Below, piece by piece: positions 34,236 to 47,097 of a DNA stretch of 64,000 nt (position 1 is its first letter; each line of letters starts with the position of its first letter). Source of the DNA: Balanoglossus misakiensis (taxonomy: Eukaryota; Hemichordata); assembly GCA_040954595.2 (NCBI GenBank), contig CM082595.2:1612001-1676000 (forward strand). The letters run 5' to 3'. The translations under genes were made by a program, and so were the position numbers. Under the pieces are notes generated by a model. It ran no database searches. It was not told the origin of the DNA and saw only the letters and a program-made list of their open reading frames with translations.

Positions 34236-37200
34236 AAAAAATTGTGATTTTTTTATGAAAATCATGGGCTATAACCCATGATTTTTGTGAAAAATGGCCA
34301 AATTTTGAAAATTAAAAAAGTCGGAAAATTGTGATTTTTTGATGAAAATCATGGGCTATAACCCATGATTTTTGTGAAAAATGGCCAAATTTTGAAAATT
34401 AAAAAAGTCGGAAAATTGTGATTTTTTGATGAAAATCATGGGCTATAACCCATGATTTTTGTGAAAAATGGCCAAATTTTGAAAATTAAAAAAGTCGGAA
34501 AATTGTGATTTTTTGATGATTTTCATGGGCTATAACCCATGATTTTTGTGAAAAATGGCCAAATTTTGAAAATTAAAAAAGTCGGAAAATTGTGATTTTT
34601 TGATGAAAATCATGGGCTATAACCCATGATTTTTGTGAAAAATGGCCAAATTTTGAAAATTAAAAAAGTCGGAAAATTGTGATTTTTTGATGAAAATCAT
34701 GGCCTATAACCCATGATTTTTGTGAAAAATGGCCAAATTTTGAAAATTAAAAAAGTCGGAAAATTGTGATTTTTTGATGAAAATCATGGCCTATAACCCA
34801 TGATTTTTGTGAAAAATGGCCAAATTTTGAAAATTAAAAAAGTCGGAAAATTGTGATTTTTTGATGAAAATCATGGGCTATAACCCATGATTTTTGTGAA
34901 AAATGGCCAAATTTTGAAAATTAAAAAAGTCGGAAAATTGTGATTTTTTGATGAAAATCATGGGCTATAACGCATGATTTTTGTGAAAAATGGCCAAATT
35001 TTGAAAATTAAAAAAGTCGGAAAATTGTGATTTTTTGATGAAAATCATGGGCTATAACCCATGATTTTTGTGAAAAATGGCCAAACTTTGAAAATTAAAA
35101 AAGTCGGAAAATTGTGATTTTTTGATGAAAATCATGGGCTATAACCCATGATTTTTGTGAAAAATGGCCAAATTTTGAAAATTAAAAAAGTCGGAAAATT
35201 GTGATTTTTTGATGAAAATCATGGGCTATAACCCATGATTTTTGTGAAAAATGGCCAAATTTTGAAAATTAAAAAAGTCGGAAAATTGTGATTTTTTGAT
35301 GAAAATCATGGGCTATAACCCATGATTTTTGTGAAAAATGGCCAAATTTTGAAAATTAAAAAAGTCGGAAAATTGTGATTTTTTGATGAAAATCATGGGC
35401 TATAACCCATGATTTTTGTGAAAAATGGCCAAATTTTGAAAATTAAAAAAGTCGGAAAATTGTGATTTTTTGATGAAAATCATGGGCTATAACCCATGAT
35501 TTTTGTGAAAAATGGCCAAATTTTGAAAATTAAAAAAGTCGGAAAATTGTGATTTTTTGATGAAAATCATGGGCTATAACCCATGATTTTTGTGAAAAAT
35601 GGCCAAATTTTGAAAATTAAAAAAGTCGGAAAATTGTGATTTTTTGATGATTTTCATGGGCTATAACCCATGATTTTTGTGAAAAATGGCCAAATTTTGA
35701 AAATTAAAAAAGTCGGAAAATTGTGATTTTTTGATGATTTTCATGGGCTATAACCCATGATTTTTGTGAAAAATGGCCAAATTTTGAAAATTAAAAAAGT
35801 CGGAAAATTGTGATTTTTTGATGAAAATCATGGGCTATAACCCATGATTTTTGTGAAAAATGGCCAAATTTTGAAAATTAAAAAAGTCGGAAAATTGTGA
35901 TTTTTTGATGAAAATCATGGGCTATAACCCATGATTTTTGTGAAAAATGGCCAAATTTTGAAAATTAAAAAAGTCGGAAAATTGTGATTTTTTGATGAAA
36001 ATCATGGGCTATAACCCATGATTTTTGTGAAAAATGGCCAAATTTTGAAAATTAAAAAAGTCGGAAAATTGTGATTTTTTGATGAAAATCATGGCCTATA
36101 ACCCATGATTTTTGTGAAAAATGGCCAAATTTTGAAAATTAAAAAAGTCGGAAAATTGTGATTTTTTGATGAAAATCATGGGCTATAACCCATGATTTTT
36201 GTGAAAAATGGCCAAATTTAGAAAATTAAAAAAGTCGGAAAATTGTGATTTTTTGATGAGAATCATGGGCTATAACCCATGATTTTTGTGAAAAATGGCC
36301 AAATTTTGAAAATTAAAAAAGTCGGAAAATTGTGATTTTTTGAAGAAAATCATGGGCTATAACCCATGATTTTTGTGAAAAATGGCCAAATTTTGAAAAT
36401 TAAAAAAGTCGGAAAATTGTGATTTTTTGATGATTTTCATGGGCTATAACCCATGATTTTTGTGAAAAATGGCCAAATTTTGAAAATTAAAAAAGTCGGA
36501 AAATTGTGATTTTTTGATGATTTTCATGGGCTATAACCCATGATTTTTGTGAAAAATGGCCAAATTTTGAAAATTAAAAAAGTCGGAAAATTGTGATTTT
36601 TTGATGAAAATCATGGGCTATAACCCATGATTTTTGTGAAAAATGGCCAAATTTTGAAAATTAAAAAAGTCGGAAAATTGTGATTTTTTGATGAAAATCA
36701 TGGGCTATAACCCATGATTTTTGTGAAAAATGGCCAAATTTTGAAAATTAAAAAAGTCGGAAAATTGTGATTTTTTGATGAAAATCATGGGCTATAACCC
36801 ATGATTTTTGTGAAAAATGGCCAAATTTTGAAAATTAAAAAAGTCGGAAAATTGTGATTTTTTGATGAAAATCATGGCCTATAACCCATGATTTTTGTGA
36901 AAAATGGCCAAATTTTGAAAATTAAAAAAGTCGGAAAATTGTGATTTTTTGATGAAAATCATGGGCTATAACCCATGATTTTTGTGAAAAATGGCCAAAT
37001 TTAGAAAATTAAAAAAGTCGGAAAATTGTGATTTTTTGATGAGAATCATGGGCTATAACCCATGATTTTTGTGAAAAATGGCCAAATTTTGAAAATTAAA
37101 AAAGTCGGAAAATTGTGATTTTTTGAAGAAAATCATGGGCTATAACCCATGATTTTTGTGAAAAATGGCCAAATTTTGAAAATTAAAAAAGTCGGAAAAT

Positions 37201-39315
37201 TGTGATTTTTTGATGAAAATCATGGGCTATAACCCATGATTTTTGTGAAAAATGGCCAAATTTTGAAAATTAAAAAAGTCGGAAAATTGTGATTTTTTGA
37301 TGATTTTCATGGGCTATAACCCATGATTTTTGTGAAAAATGGCCAAATTTTGAAAATTAAAAAAGTCGGAAAATTGTGATTTTTTGATGATTTTCATGGG
37401 CTATAACCCATGATTTTTGTGAAAAATGGCCAAATTTTGAAAATTAAAAAAGTCGGAAAATTGTGATTTTTTGATGAAAATCATGGGCTATAACCCATGA
37501 TTTTTGTGAAAAATGGCCAAATTTTGAAAATTAAAAAAGTCGGAAAATTGTGATTTTTTGATGAAAATCATGGGCTATAACCCATGATTTTTGTGAAAAA
37601 TGGCCAAATTTTGAAAATTAAAAAAGTCGGAAAATTGTGATTTTTTGATGAAAATCATGGGCTATAACCCATGATTTTTGTGAAAAATGGCCAAATTTTG
37701 AAAATTAAAAAAGTCGGAAAATTGTGATTTTTTGATGAAAATCATGGCCTATAACCCATGATTTTTGTGAAAAATGGCCAAATTTTGAAAATTAAAAAAG
37801 TCGGAAAATTGTGATTTTTTGATGAAAATCATGGGCTATAACCCATGATTTTTGTGAAAAATGGCCAAATTTAGAAAATTAAAAAAGTCGGAAAATTGTG
37901 ATTTTTTGATGAGAATCATGGGCTATAACCCATGATTTTTGTGAAAAATGGCCAAATTTTGAAAATTAAAAAAGTCGGAAAATTGTGATTTTTTGAAGAA
38001 AATCATGGGCTATAACCCATGATTTTTGTGAAAAATGGCCAAATTTTGAAAATTAAAAAAGTCGGAAAATTGTGATTTTTTGATGAAAATCATGGGCTAT
38101 AACCCATGATTTTTGTGAAAAATGGCCAAATTTTGAAAATTAAAAAAGTCGGAAAATTGTGATTTTTTGATGAAAATCATGGGCTATATATAACCCATGA
38201 TTTTTGTGAAAAATGGCCAAATTTTGAAAATTAAAAAAGTCGGAAAATTGTGATTTTTTGATGAAAATCATGGGCTATAACCCATGATTTTTGTGAAAAA
38301 TGGCCAAATTTTGAAAATTAAAAAAGTCGGAAAATTGTGATTTTTTGATGAAAATCATGGGCTATAACCCATGATTTTTGTGAAAAATGGCCAAATTTTG
38401 AAAATTAAAAAAGTCGGAAAATTGTGATTTTTTGAAGAAAATCATGGGCTATAACCCATGATTTTTGTGAAAAATGGCCAAATTTTGAAAATTAAAAAAG
38501 TCGGAAAATTGTGATTTTTTGAAGAAAATCATGGGCTATAACCCATGATTTTTGTGAAAAATGGCCAAATTTTGAAAATTAAAAAAGTCGGAAAATTGTG
38601 ATTTTTTGATGAAAATCATGGGCTATAACCCATGATTTTTGTGAAAAATGGCCAAATTTTGAAAATTAAAAAAGTCGGAAAATTGTGATTTTTTGATGAA
38701 AATCATGGGCTATAACCCATGATTTTTGTGAAAAATGGCCAAATTTTGAAGATTAAAAAAGTCGGAAAATTGTGTTTTTTTGATGAAAATCATGGGCTAT
38801 AACCCATGATTTTTGTGAAAAATGGCCAAATTTTGAAAATTAAAAAAGTCGGAAAATTGTGATTTTTTGATGAAAATCATGGGCTATAACCCATGATTTT
38901 TGTGAAAAATGGCCAAATTTTGAAAATTAAAAAAGTCGGAAAATTGTGATTTTTTGATGAAAATCATGGGCTATAACCCATGATTTTTGTGAAAAATGGC
39001 CAAATTTTGAAAATTAAAAAAGTCGGAAAATTGTGATTTTTTGATGAAAATCATGGGCTATAACCCATGATTTTTGTGAAAAATGGCCAAATTTTGAAAA
39101 TTAAAAAAGTCGGAAAATTGTGATTTTTTGATGAAAATCATGGGCTATAACCCATGATTTTTGTGAAAAATGGCCAAATTTTGAAAATTAAAAAAGTCGG
39201 AAAATTGTGATTTTTTGATGAAAATCATGGGCTATAACCCATGATTTTTGTGAAAAATGGCCAAATTTTGAAAATTAAAAAAGTCGGAAAATTGTGATTT
39301 TTTGATGAAAATCAT
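34236..39315 (+). repeat. Satellite block B, plus orientation
   Basis: Uniform 87-bp monomers. Higher-order spacing of 9 and 10 monomers is marked by CCAAATTTAGAAAATT at 36,212, 36,994 and 37,864 (about 783 and 870 bp) and by paired GATGATTTTCATGGGC variants at 36,421 and 37,291 (870 bp). GATGAGAATC and TTGAAGAAAATC travel with them. A TATA insertion (GGGCTATATATAACCC) is seen once, near 38,185. Confidence 0.95.
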
Positions 39316-42300
39316 GGGTTATAGCTCATGAAATCACCCAGAAATGACAATTTTTCGACTTTGCGGATTTTCGAAATTTGGTGATTTTTTGAGAAAAACC
39401 ATGGGTTATAGCTCATGAAATCACCCAGAAATGACAATTTTTCGACTTTGCGGATTTTCGAAATTTGGTGATTTTTTGAGAAAAACCATGGGTTATAGCT
39501 CATGAAATCACCCAGAAATGACAATTTTTCGACTTTGCGGATTTTCGAAATTTGGTGATTTTTTGAGAAAAACCATGGGTTATAGCTCATGAAATCACCC
39601 AGAAATGACAATCTTTCGACTTTGCGGATTTTCGAAATTTGGTGATTTTTTGAGAAAAACCATGGGTTATAGCTCATGAAATCACCCAGAAATGACAATT
39701 TTTCGACTTTGCGGATTTTCGAAATTTGGTGATTTTTTGAGAAAAACCATGGGTTATAGCTCATGAAATCACCCAGAAATGACAATTTTTCGACTTTGCG
39801 GATTTTCGAAATTTGGTGATTTTTTGAGAAAAACCATGGGTTATAGCTCATGAAAATCACCCAGAAATGACAATTTTTCGACTTTGCGGATTTTCGAAAT
39901 TTGGTGATTTTTTGAGAACAATCATGGGTTATAGCTCATGAAATCACCCAGAAATGACAATTTTTCGACTTTGCGGATTTTCGAAATTTGGTGATTTTTT
40001 GAGAAAAACCATGGGTTATAGCTCATGAAAATCACCCAGAAATGACAATTTTTCGACTTTGCGGATTTTCGAAATTTGGTGATTTTTTGAGAAAAACCAT
40101 GGGTTATAGCTCATGAAATCACCCAGAAATGACAATTTTTCGACTTTGCGGATTTTCGAAATTTGGTGATTTTTTGAGAAAAACCATGGGTTATAGCTCA
40201 TGAAAATCACCCAGAAATGACAATTTTTCGACTTTGCGGATTTTCGAAATTTGGTGATTTTTTGAGAAAAACCATGGGTTATAGCTCATGAAAATCACCC
40301 AGAAATGACAATTTTTCGACTTTGCGGATTTTCGAAATTTGGTGATTTTTTGAGAAAAACCATGGGTTATAGCTCATGAAATCACCCAGAAATGACAATT
40401 TTTCGACTTTGCGGATTTTCGAAATTTGGTGATTTTTTGAGAAAAACCATGGGTTATAGCTCATGAAAATCACCCAGAAATGACAATTTTTCGACTTTGC
40501 GGATTTTCGAAATTTGGTGATTTTTTGAGAAAACCCATGGGTTATAGCTCATGAAATCACCCAGAAATGACAATTTTTCGACTTTGCGGATTTTCGAAAT
40601 TTGGTGATTTTTTGAGAAAAACCATGGGTTATAGCTCATGAAATCACCCAGAAATGACAATTTTTCGACTTTGCGGATTTTCGAAATTTGGTGATTTTTT
40701 GAGAAAAACCATGGGTTATAGCTCATGAAAATCACCCAGAAATGACAATTTTTCGACTTTGCGGATTTTCGAAATTTGGTGATTTTTTGAGAAAAATCAT
40801 GGGTTATAGCTCATGAAATCACCCAGAAATGACAATTTTTCGACTTTGCGGATTTTCGAAATTTGGTGATTTTTTGAGAAAAACCATGGGTTATAGCTCA
40901 TGAAAATCACCCAGAAATGACAATTTTTCGACTTTGCGGATTTTCGAAATTTGGTGATTTTTTGAGAAAAACCATGGGTTATAGCTCATGAAATCACCCA
41001 GAAATGACAATTTTTCGACTTTGCGGATTTTCGAAATTTGGTGATTTTTTGAGAAAAACCATGGGTTATAGCTCATGAAAATCACCCAGAAATGCCAATT
41101 TTTCAACTTTGCGGATTTTCGAAATTTGGTGATTTTTTGAGAAAAACCATGGGTTATAGCTCATGAAAATCACCCAGAAATGACAATTTTTCGACTTTGC
41201 GGATTTTCGAAATTTGGTGATTTTTTGAGAAAAACCATGGGTTATAGCTCATGAAATCACCCAGAAATGACAATTTTTCGACTTTGTGGATTTTCGAAAT
41301 TTGGTGATTTTTTGAGAAAAACCATGGGTTATAGCTCACGAAAATCACCCAGAAATGCCAATTTTTCGACTTTGCGGATTTTCGAAATTTGGTGATTTTT
41401 TGAGAAAAACCATGGGTTATAGCTCATGAAAATCACCCAGAAATGACAATTTTTCGACTTTGCGGATTTTCGAAATTTGGTGATTTTTTGAGAAAAACCA
41501 TGGGTTATAGCTCATGAAATCACCCAGAAATGACAATTTTTCGACTTTGCGGATTTTCCAAATTTGGTGATTTTTTGAGAAAAACCATGGGTTATAGCTC
41601 ATGAAAATCACCCAGAAATGACAATTTTTCGACTTTGCGGATTTTCCAAATTTGGTGATTTTTTGAGAAAAACCATGGGTTATATCTCATGAAAATCACC
41701 CAGAAATGACAATTTTTCGACTTTGCGGATTTTCGAAATTTGGTGATTTTTTGAGAAAAACCATGGGTTATAGCTCATGAAATCACCCAGAAATGACAAT
41801 TTTTCGACTTTGTGGATTTTCGAAATTTGGTGATTTTTTGAGAAAAACCATGGGTTATAGCTCATGAAATCACCCAGAAATGACAATTTTTCGACTTTGC
41901 GGATTTTCGAAATTTGGTGATTTTTTGAGAAAAACCATGGGCTATAGCTCATGAAAATCACCCACAAATGACAATTTTTCGACTTTGCGGATTTTCGAAA
42001 TTTGGTGATTTTTTGAGAAAAACCATGGGTTATAGCTCATGAAATCACCCAGAAATGACAATTTTTCGACTTTGTGGATTTTCGAAATTTGGTGATTTTT
42101 TGAGAAAAACCATGGGTTATAGCTCATGAAATCACCCAGAAATGACAATTTTTCGACTTTGCGGATTTTCGAAATTTGGTGATTTTTTGATAAAAACCAT
42201 GGGTTATAGCTCATGAAAATCACCCAGAAATGCCAATTTTTCGACTTTGCGGATTTTCGAAATTTGGTGATTTTTTGAGAAAAACCATGGGTTATAGCTC

Positions 42301-44835
42301 ATGAAATCACCCAAAAATGACAATTTTTCGACTTTGCGGATTTTCGAAATTTGGTGATTTTTTGAGAAAAACCATGGGTTATAGCTCATGAAAATCACCC
42401 AGAAATGACAATTTTTCGACTTTGCTGATTTTCGAAATTTGGTGATTTTTTGAGAAAAACCATGGGTTATAGCTCATGAAATCACCCAGAAATGACAATT
42501 TTTCGACTTTGCGGATTTTCGAAATTTGGTGATTTTTTGAGAAAAACCATGGGTTATAGCTCATGAAAATCACCCAGAAATGCCAATTTTTCGACTTTGC
42601 GGATTTTCGAAATTTGGTGATTTTTTGAGAAAAACCACGGGTTATAGCTCATGAAATCACCCAGAAATGAAAATTTTTCGACTTTGCGTATTTTCGAAAT
42701 TTGGTGATTTTTTGAGAAAAACCATGGGTTATAGCTCATGAAAATCACCCAGAAATGACAATTTTTCGACTTTGCGGATTTTCGAAATTTGGTGATTTTT
42801 TGATAAAAACCATGGGTTATAGCTCATGAAATCACCCAGAAATGACAATTTTTCGACTTTGCGGATTTTCGAAATTTGGTGATTTTTTGAGAAAACCATG
42901 GGTTATAGCTCATGAAATCACCCAGAAATGACAATTTTTCGACTTTGCGGATTTTCTAAATTTGGTGATTTTTTGAGAAAAACCATGGGTTATAGCTCAT
43001 GAAATCACCCAGAAATGACAATTTTTCGACTTTGCGGATTTTCGAAATTTGGTGATTTTTTGAGAAAAACCATGGGTTATAGCTCATGAAATCACCCAGA
43101 AATGACAATTTTTCGACTTTGCGGATTTTCGAAATTTGGTGATTTTTTGAGAAAAACCATGGGTTATAGCTCATGAAATCACCCAGAAATGACAATTTTT
43201 CGACTTTGCGGATTTTCGAAATTTGGTGATTTTTTGAGAAAAACCATGGGTTATAGCTCATGAAAATCACCCAGAAATGACAATTTTTCGACTTTGCGGA
43301 TTTTCGAAATTTGGTGATTTTTTGAGAAAAACCATGGGTTATAGCTCATGAAATCACCCAGAAATGACAATTTTTCGACTTTGTGGATTTTCGAAATTTG
43401 GTGATTTTTTGAGAGAAACCATGCGTTATAGCTCATGAAATCACCCAGAAATGACAATTTTTCGACTTTGCGGATTTTCGAAATTTGGTGATTTTTTGAG
43501 AAAAACCATGGGTTATAGCTCATGAAATCACCCAGAAATGACAATTTTTCGACTTTGCGGATTTTCGAAATTTGGTGATTTTTTGATAAAAACCATGGGT
43601 TATAGCTCATGAAAATCACCCAGAAATGACAATTTTTCGACTTTGCGGATTTTCGAAATTTGGTGATTTTTTGAGAAAAACCATGGGTTATAGCTCATGA
43701 AATCACCCAGAAATGACAATTTTTCGACTTTGCGGATTTTCGAAATTTGGTGATTTTTTGAGAAAAACCATGGGTTATAGCTCATGAAAATCACCCAGAA
43801 ATGACAATTTTTCGACTTTGCGGATTTTCGAAATTTGGTGATTTTTTGAGAAAAACCATGGGTTATAGCTCATGAAAATCACCCAGAAATGACAATTTTT
43901 CGACTTTGCGGATTTTCGAAATTTGGTGATTTTTTGAGAAAAACCATGGGTTATAGCTCATGAAAATCACCCAGAAATGACAATTTTTCGACTTTGCGAA
44001 TTTTCGAAATTTGGTGATTTTTTGAGAAAAACCATGGGTTATAGCTCATGAAAATCACCCAGAAATGACAATTTTTCGACTTTGCGGATTTTCGAAATTT
44101 GGTGATATTTTGAGAAAAACCATGGGTTATCGCTCATGAAATCACCCAGAAATGACAATTTTTCGACTTTGCGGATTTTCGAAATTTGGTGATTTTTTGA
44201 GAAAATTCATGGGTTATAGCTCATGAAAATCACCCAGAAATGACAATTTTTCGACTTTGCGGATTTTCGAAATTTGGTGATTTTTTGAGAAAAACCATGG
44301 GTTATAGCTCATGAAAATCACCCAGAAATGACAATTTTTCGACTTTGCGGATTTTCGAAATTTGGTGATTTTTTGAGAAAAACCATGGGTTATAGCTCAT
44401 GAAAATCACCCAGAAATGACAATTTTTCGACTTTGCGGATTTTCGAAATTTGGTGTTTTTTGAGAAAAACCATGGGTTATAGCTCATGAAATCACCCAGA
44501 AATGACAATTTTTCGACTTTGCGGATTTTCGAAATTTGGTGATATTTTGAGAAAAACCATGGGTTATCGCTCATGAAATCACCCAGAAATGACAATGTTT
44601 CGGATTTTCGAAATTTGGTGATTTTTTGAGAAAAACCATGGGTTATAGCTCATGAAAATCACCCAGAAATGACAATTTTTCGACTTTGCGGATTTTCGAA
44701 ATTTGGTGATTTTTTGAGAAAAACCATGGGTTATAGCTCATGAAAATCACCCAGAAATGACAATTTTTCGACTTTGCGGATTTTCGAAATTTGGTGATTT
44801 TTTGAGAAAAACCATGGGTTATAGCTCATGAAGAT
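39316..44835 (-). repeat. Satellite block A, minus orientation
   Basis: Mirror image of block A on the left, with AACCATGGGTTATAGCTCATG and CCCAGAAATGACAATTTTTC. Runs of consecutive 87-bp units (39,312-39,860, six in a row) keep one reading frame. Elsewhere 87- and 88-bp units alternate to give 175- and 263-bp higher-order spacing (repeat starts at 41,154, 41,417, 41,680, 41,942, 42,204, 42,379 and 42,554). Confidence 0.95.
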
Positions 44836-45289
44836 CATCCACAAATGTCAATTTTTCGACTTCGCGAATTTTCAAAATTTGGTCATTTTTTCATAAAAAC
44901 CATGGGTTAAAGCTCATGAAAATCGTCAAAAATGGCAAATTCTTGACTTTGCCAACTTTCGTGATTTTTTTTTATTTTGGGACGTCTTTCATGGGTTATC
45001 GCTCATGAAAATTATCAAAAATGGCAAATGCTTGACTTTGCTAACTTTGGTGATTTTGTCATTTTGGGACATTTTTCGTGGGTTATAGCTCATGAAAATC
45101 GTCAAAAATGGCAAATTCTTGACTTTGCCAACTTTGGTGATTTTGTCATTTTTGGACGTCTTTCATGGGTTATAGCTCATGAAAATCGTCAAAAGTGTCA
45201 AATTCTTGACTTTGCCAACTTTGGTGATTTTGTCATGTTCAGACGTTTTTCATGGGTTATAGCTCATGAAAATTGTCAAATTCTTGACT
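44836..45289 (-). repeat. Right-edge degenerate satellite monomers
   Basis: Diverged minus-orientation units with CATGGGTTATAGCTCATGAA, AATCGTCAAAAATGGCAAA and TTCTTGACTTTGCCAAC. They differ from the left-edge variants, so the two outer edges decayed independently. The array ends within TCAAATTCTTGACTG. Confidence 0.85.
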
Positions 45290-45458
45290 GTTATCAGATT
45301 TTGTGTGTGATTAATATTGCTGTTAAACTTTCCCGGATATGTTCTTTGCATTGCAGTGAGTTTAAGTCAAGGTGATATCTTCTCAATGCTTAGACGATGG
45401 TTTGAAATATCCAAGAGTACTGCTTAAGGTAAGACCGAATCAATCTCAATTTGACACT

Positions 45459-45610
45459 CTAAGTTTTTTTAATGTGAAAGCATAGAGTAAAGCCTGAAAA
45501 ATTTTCTAAGTTCTTTTTTTTAATGTTAAAGTATACAGTAAAGCCTGAAAATTTTTCTAAGTTCTTTTTTTAATGTTAAAGTATAGAGTAAAGCCTGAAA
45601 AATTTCTAAG
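45459..45610. repeat. Three-copy tandem repeat, 47-51-bp period
   Basis: CTAAGTT plus a T-run, AATGTTAAAGTATA and GAGTAAAGCCTGAAAA recur starting at 45,459, 45,506 and 45,557, with a partial fourth at 45,605. Unrelated to the satellite monomer. Confidence 0.85.
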
Positions 45611-45835
45611 TGTTTTTTTTTTACAAAAAAGCAGACACCAAGGATTGAAATTTATTTTATTGTATTTTATTTCATTTTCTAGTAAATCATGACAAAACCA
45701 AAGTATTGAAATTTAACTCGTATTCACTTGTCGTTTCAGGTCTATCTGTTGAATGGTTGATGACCAATCGAAAGAAGTGGAGTCCAGCTGGGATCTGAAA
45801 AGACAAGGCAAGTGTTAGAAAATGCAACTTAAGAG

Positions 45836-45920
45836 GGGGCATACACAAGTTTCAAAAATTGTCTAAGTTTTTTCTAAGTTTTGTTTGACTTAGAAAATTT
45901 TTGAAACTTGTGTATGCCCC
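45836..45920. repeat. 33-bp inverted repeat with 19-nt loop
   Basis: GGGGCATACACAAGTTTCAA (left, 45,836 onwards) and TTGAAACTTGTGTATGCCCC (right, ending 45,920) are exact reverse complements. The stem runs 33 bp with one mismatch. The CTAAGTTTT words in and around it resemble those of the 45,459 tandem repeat. Confidence 0.85.
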
Positions 45921-46118
45921 ATAGGAGGGGTATAGACAAATTTTCAATTTTTAAGCGTTTTTGACTTAGTTTTTTTTTTTTTTTGCTTTTTGTAGGCCAT
46001 CCCAAACCCCACCCTTACCATCCCCAGCAGGGTTGAGCAGGGACTAATAAATCTTACTTCGGTTGAGCAAAGTTGAATTTTTTGTACAAGTGCATTATGG
46101 GCATCATAATCTATGCAC

Positions 46119-46159
46119 GATCTTTTCAGATGCAAAACATTTTTGCATTTGAAAAGATC
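46119..46159. repeat. 19-bp hairpin
   Basis: GATCTTTTCAGATGCAAAA and TTTTGCATTTGAAAAGATC pair with one mismatch around a 3-nt loop. Possibly a MITE core or chance. Confidence 0.6.
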
Positions 46160-46240
46160 AACAAAATGTACGAGTTTTGATTTCAAACTTTGTCATCTCA
46201 TTTTATATGAATAAAGATAACTTGCAAAATTCAAGAGATT

Positions 46241-46314
46241 ATTGTTGTTGTTGATGTTGTTGTTGTTGTATGAAAACCTCCCTACCTACCCCCCCCCCCC
46301 TCCACACACACACA
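46241..46314. repeat. Simple repeats: (GTT)n, C12 and (CA)n
   Basis: GTT units 46,242-46,269, twelve C at 46,289-46,300, then CA units to about 46,314. Confidence 0.9.
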
Positions 46315-46908
46315 CCCTCTTTTTGCATGAACTCGACATCACTAAACGCCCTCAACGTTTCATAACAATTCTTACATTGGAAACGAATCATCAAGTTCAC
46401 CATATCTATATGCATGAACATCATGCGCCACATTGCATTGGTCATACACACGGAGGTCACACCGTCACTCCTATGCAAGTGATAGCGATATAACCATAAC
46501 ATGGGTGTGTCTCCCATTTTCGTCGGTAAAATAAAAAGCGAGTGGTTTTTATCACTAAATGGACGCTTCATAGATACCAGCATGTAAGATTTTATGAGGT
46601 ACGGCTTATTTTACGCCCTTAACACGAATACTCGCAGAAAAAGGTCTAATTGGGTTTAACACTCGCTTGGGAATATTATTTCCGGTATAAAATGCTGAAT
46701 AAAATGAAATTTCTAAGGATGTGACTATTAACATAAGAGAGACTGAAATCTTCATTGTCCCATTATCGAGTTCCCTGCATAGCTGTTGAATTGTAGTTTT
46801 TAGGGTGGTGCGACGAAAGAAACCCCCACACAAATAAGCATTTACACCGATTTTTCCACGTTTACCATGTTTTATTTGGTGCGTATGCTCAGAACTGTTT
46901 TTTTTTTC

Positions 46909-47097
<189 letters not shown>

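Larger units (their letters stand above)
19903..45289. repeat. 25.4-kb inverted satellite array, 87/88-bp monomer, about 285-290 copies
   Basis: The whole interval is head-to-tail copies of one ancestral 87/88-bp monomer. Shared core words in array orientation are CTATAACCCATG, CAAATTT(C/T)GAAAAT and AAAGTCG(A/G)AAAATTGT. There are two subfamilies. A has CACCAAATTTCG, ATCCGCAAAG and CATTTCTGGGTGA. B has GGCCAAATTTTG, TTAAAAAAGTCGG and GATTTTTTGATG. The order is A(+) 20.46-25.36, B(-) 25.36-31.33, a mixed zone 31.33-34.24, B(+) 34.24-39.32, A(-) 39.32-44.84, with degenerate copies at both outer ends. No unique spacer sequence interrupts it. GC content is low. The inverted symmetry might be genuine or partly an assembly product. 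Confidence 0.95.

Noticed and set aside
20504-44595. Many 60-182-codon ORFs of a 29-residue repeat as protein genes
   Set aside because: They follow from a satellite unit with no stop in one frame. They occur on opposite strands in the two arms, start and stop at 87/88-bp length changes, and have no promoter or splice context.
19903-45289. CRISPR array
   Set aside because: Repeats are contiguous with no unique spacers, the monomer is too long, and the genome is animal.
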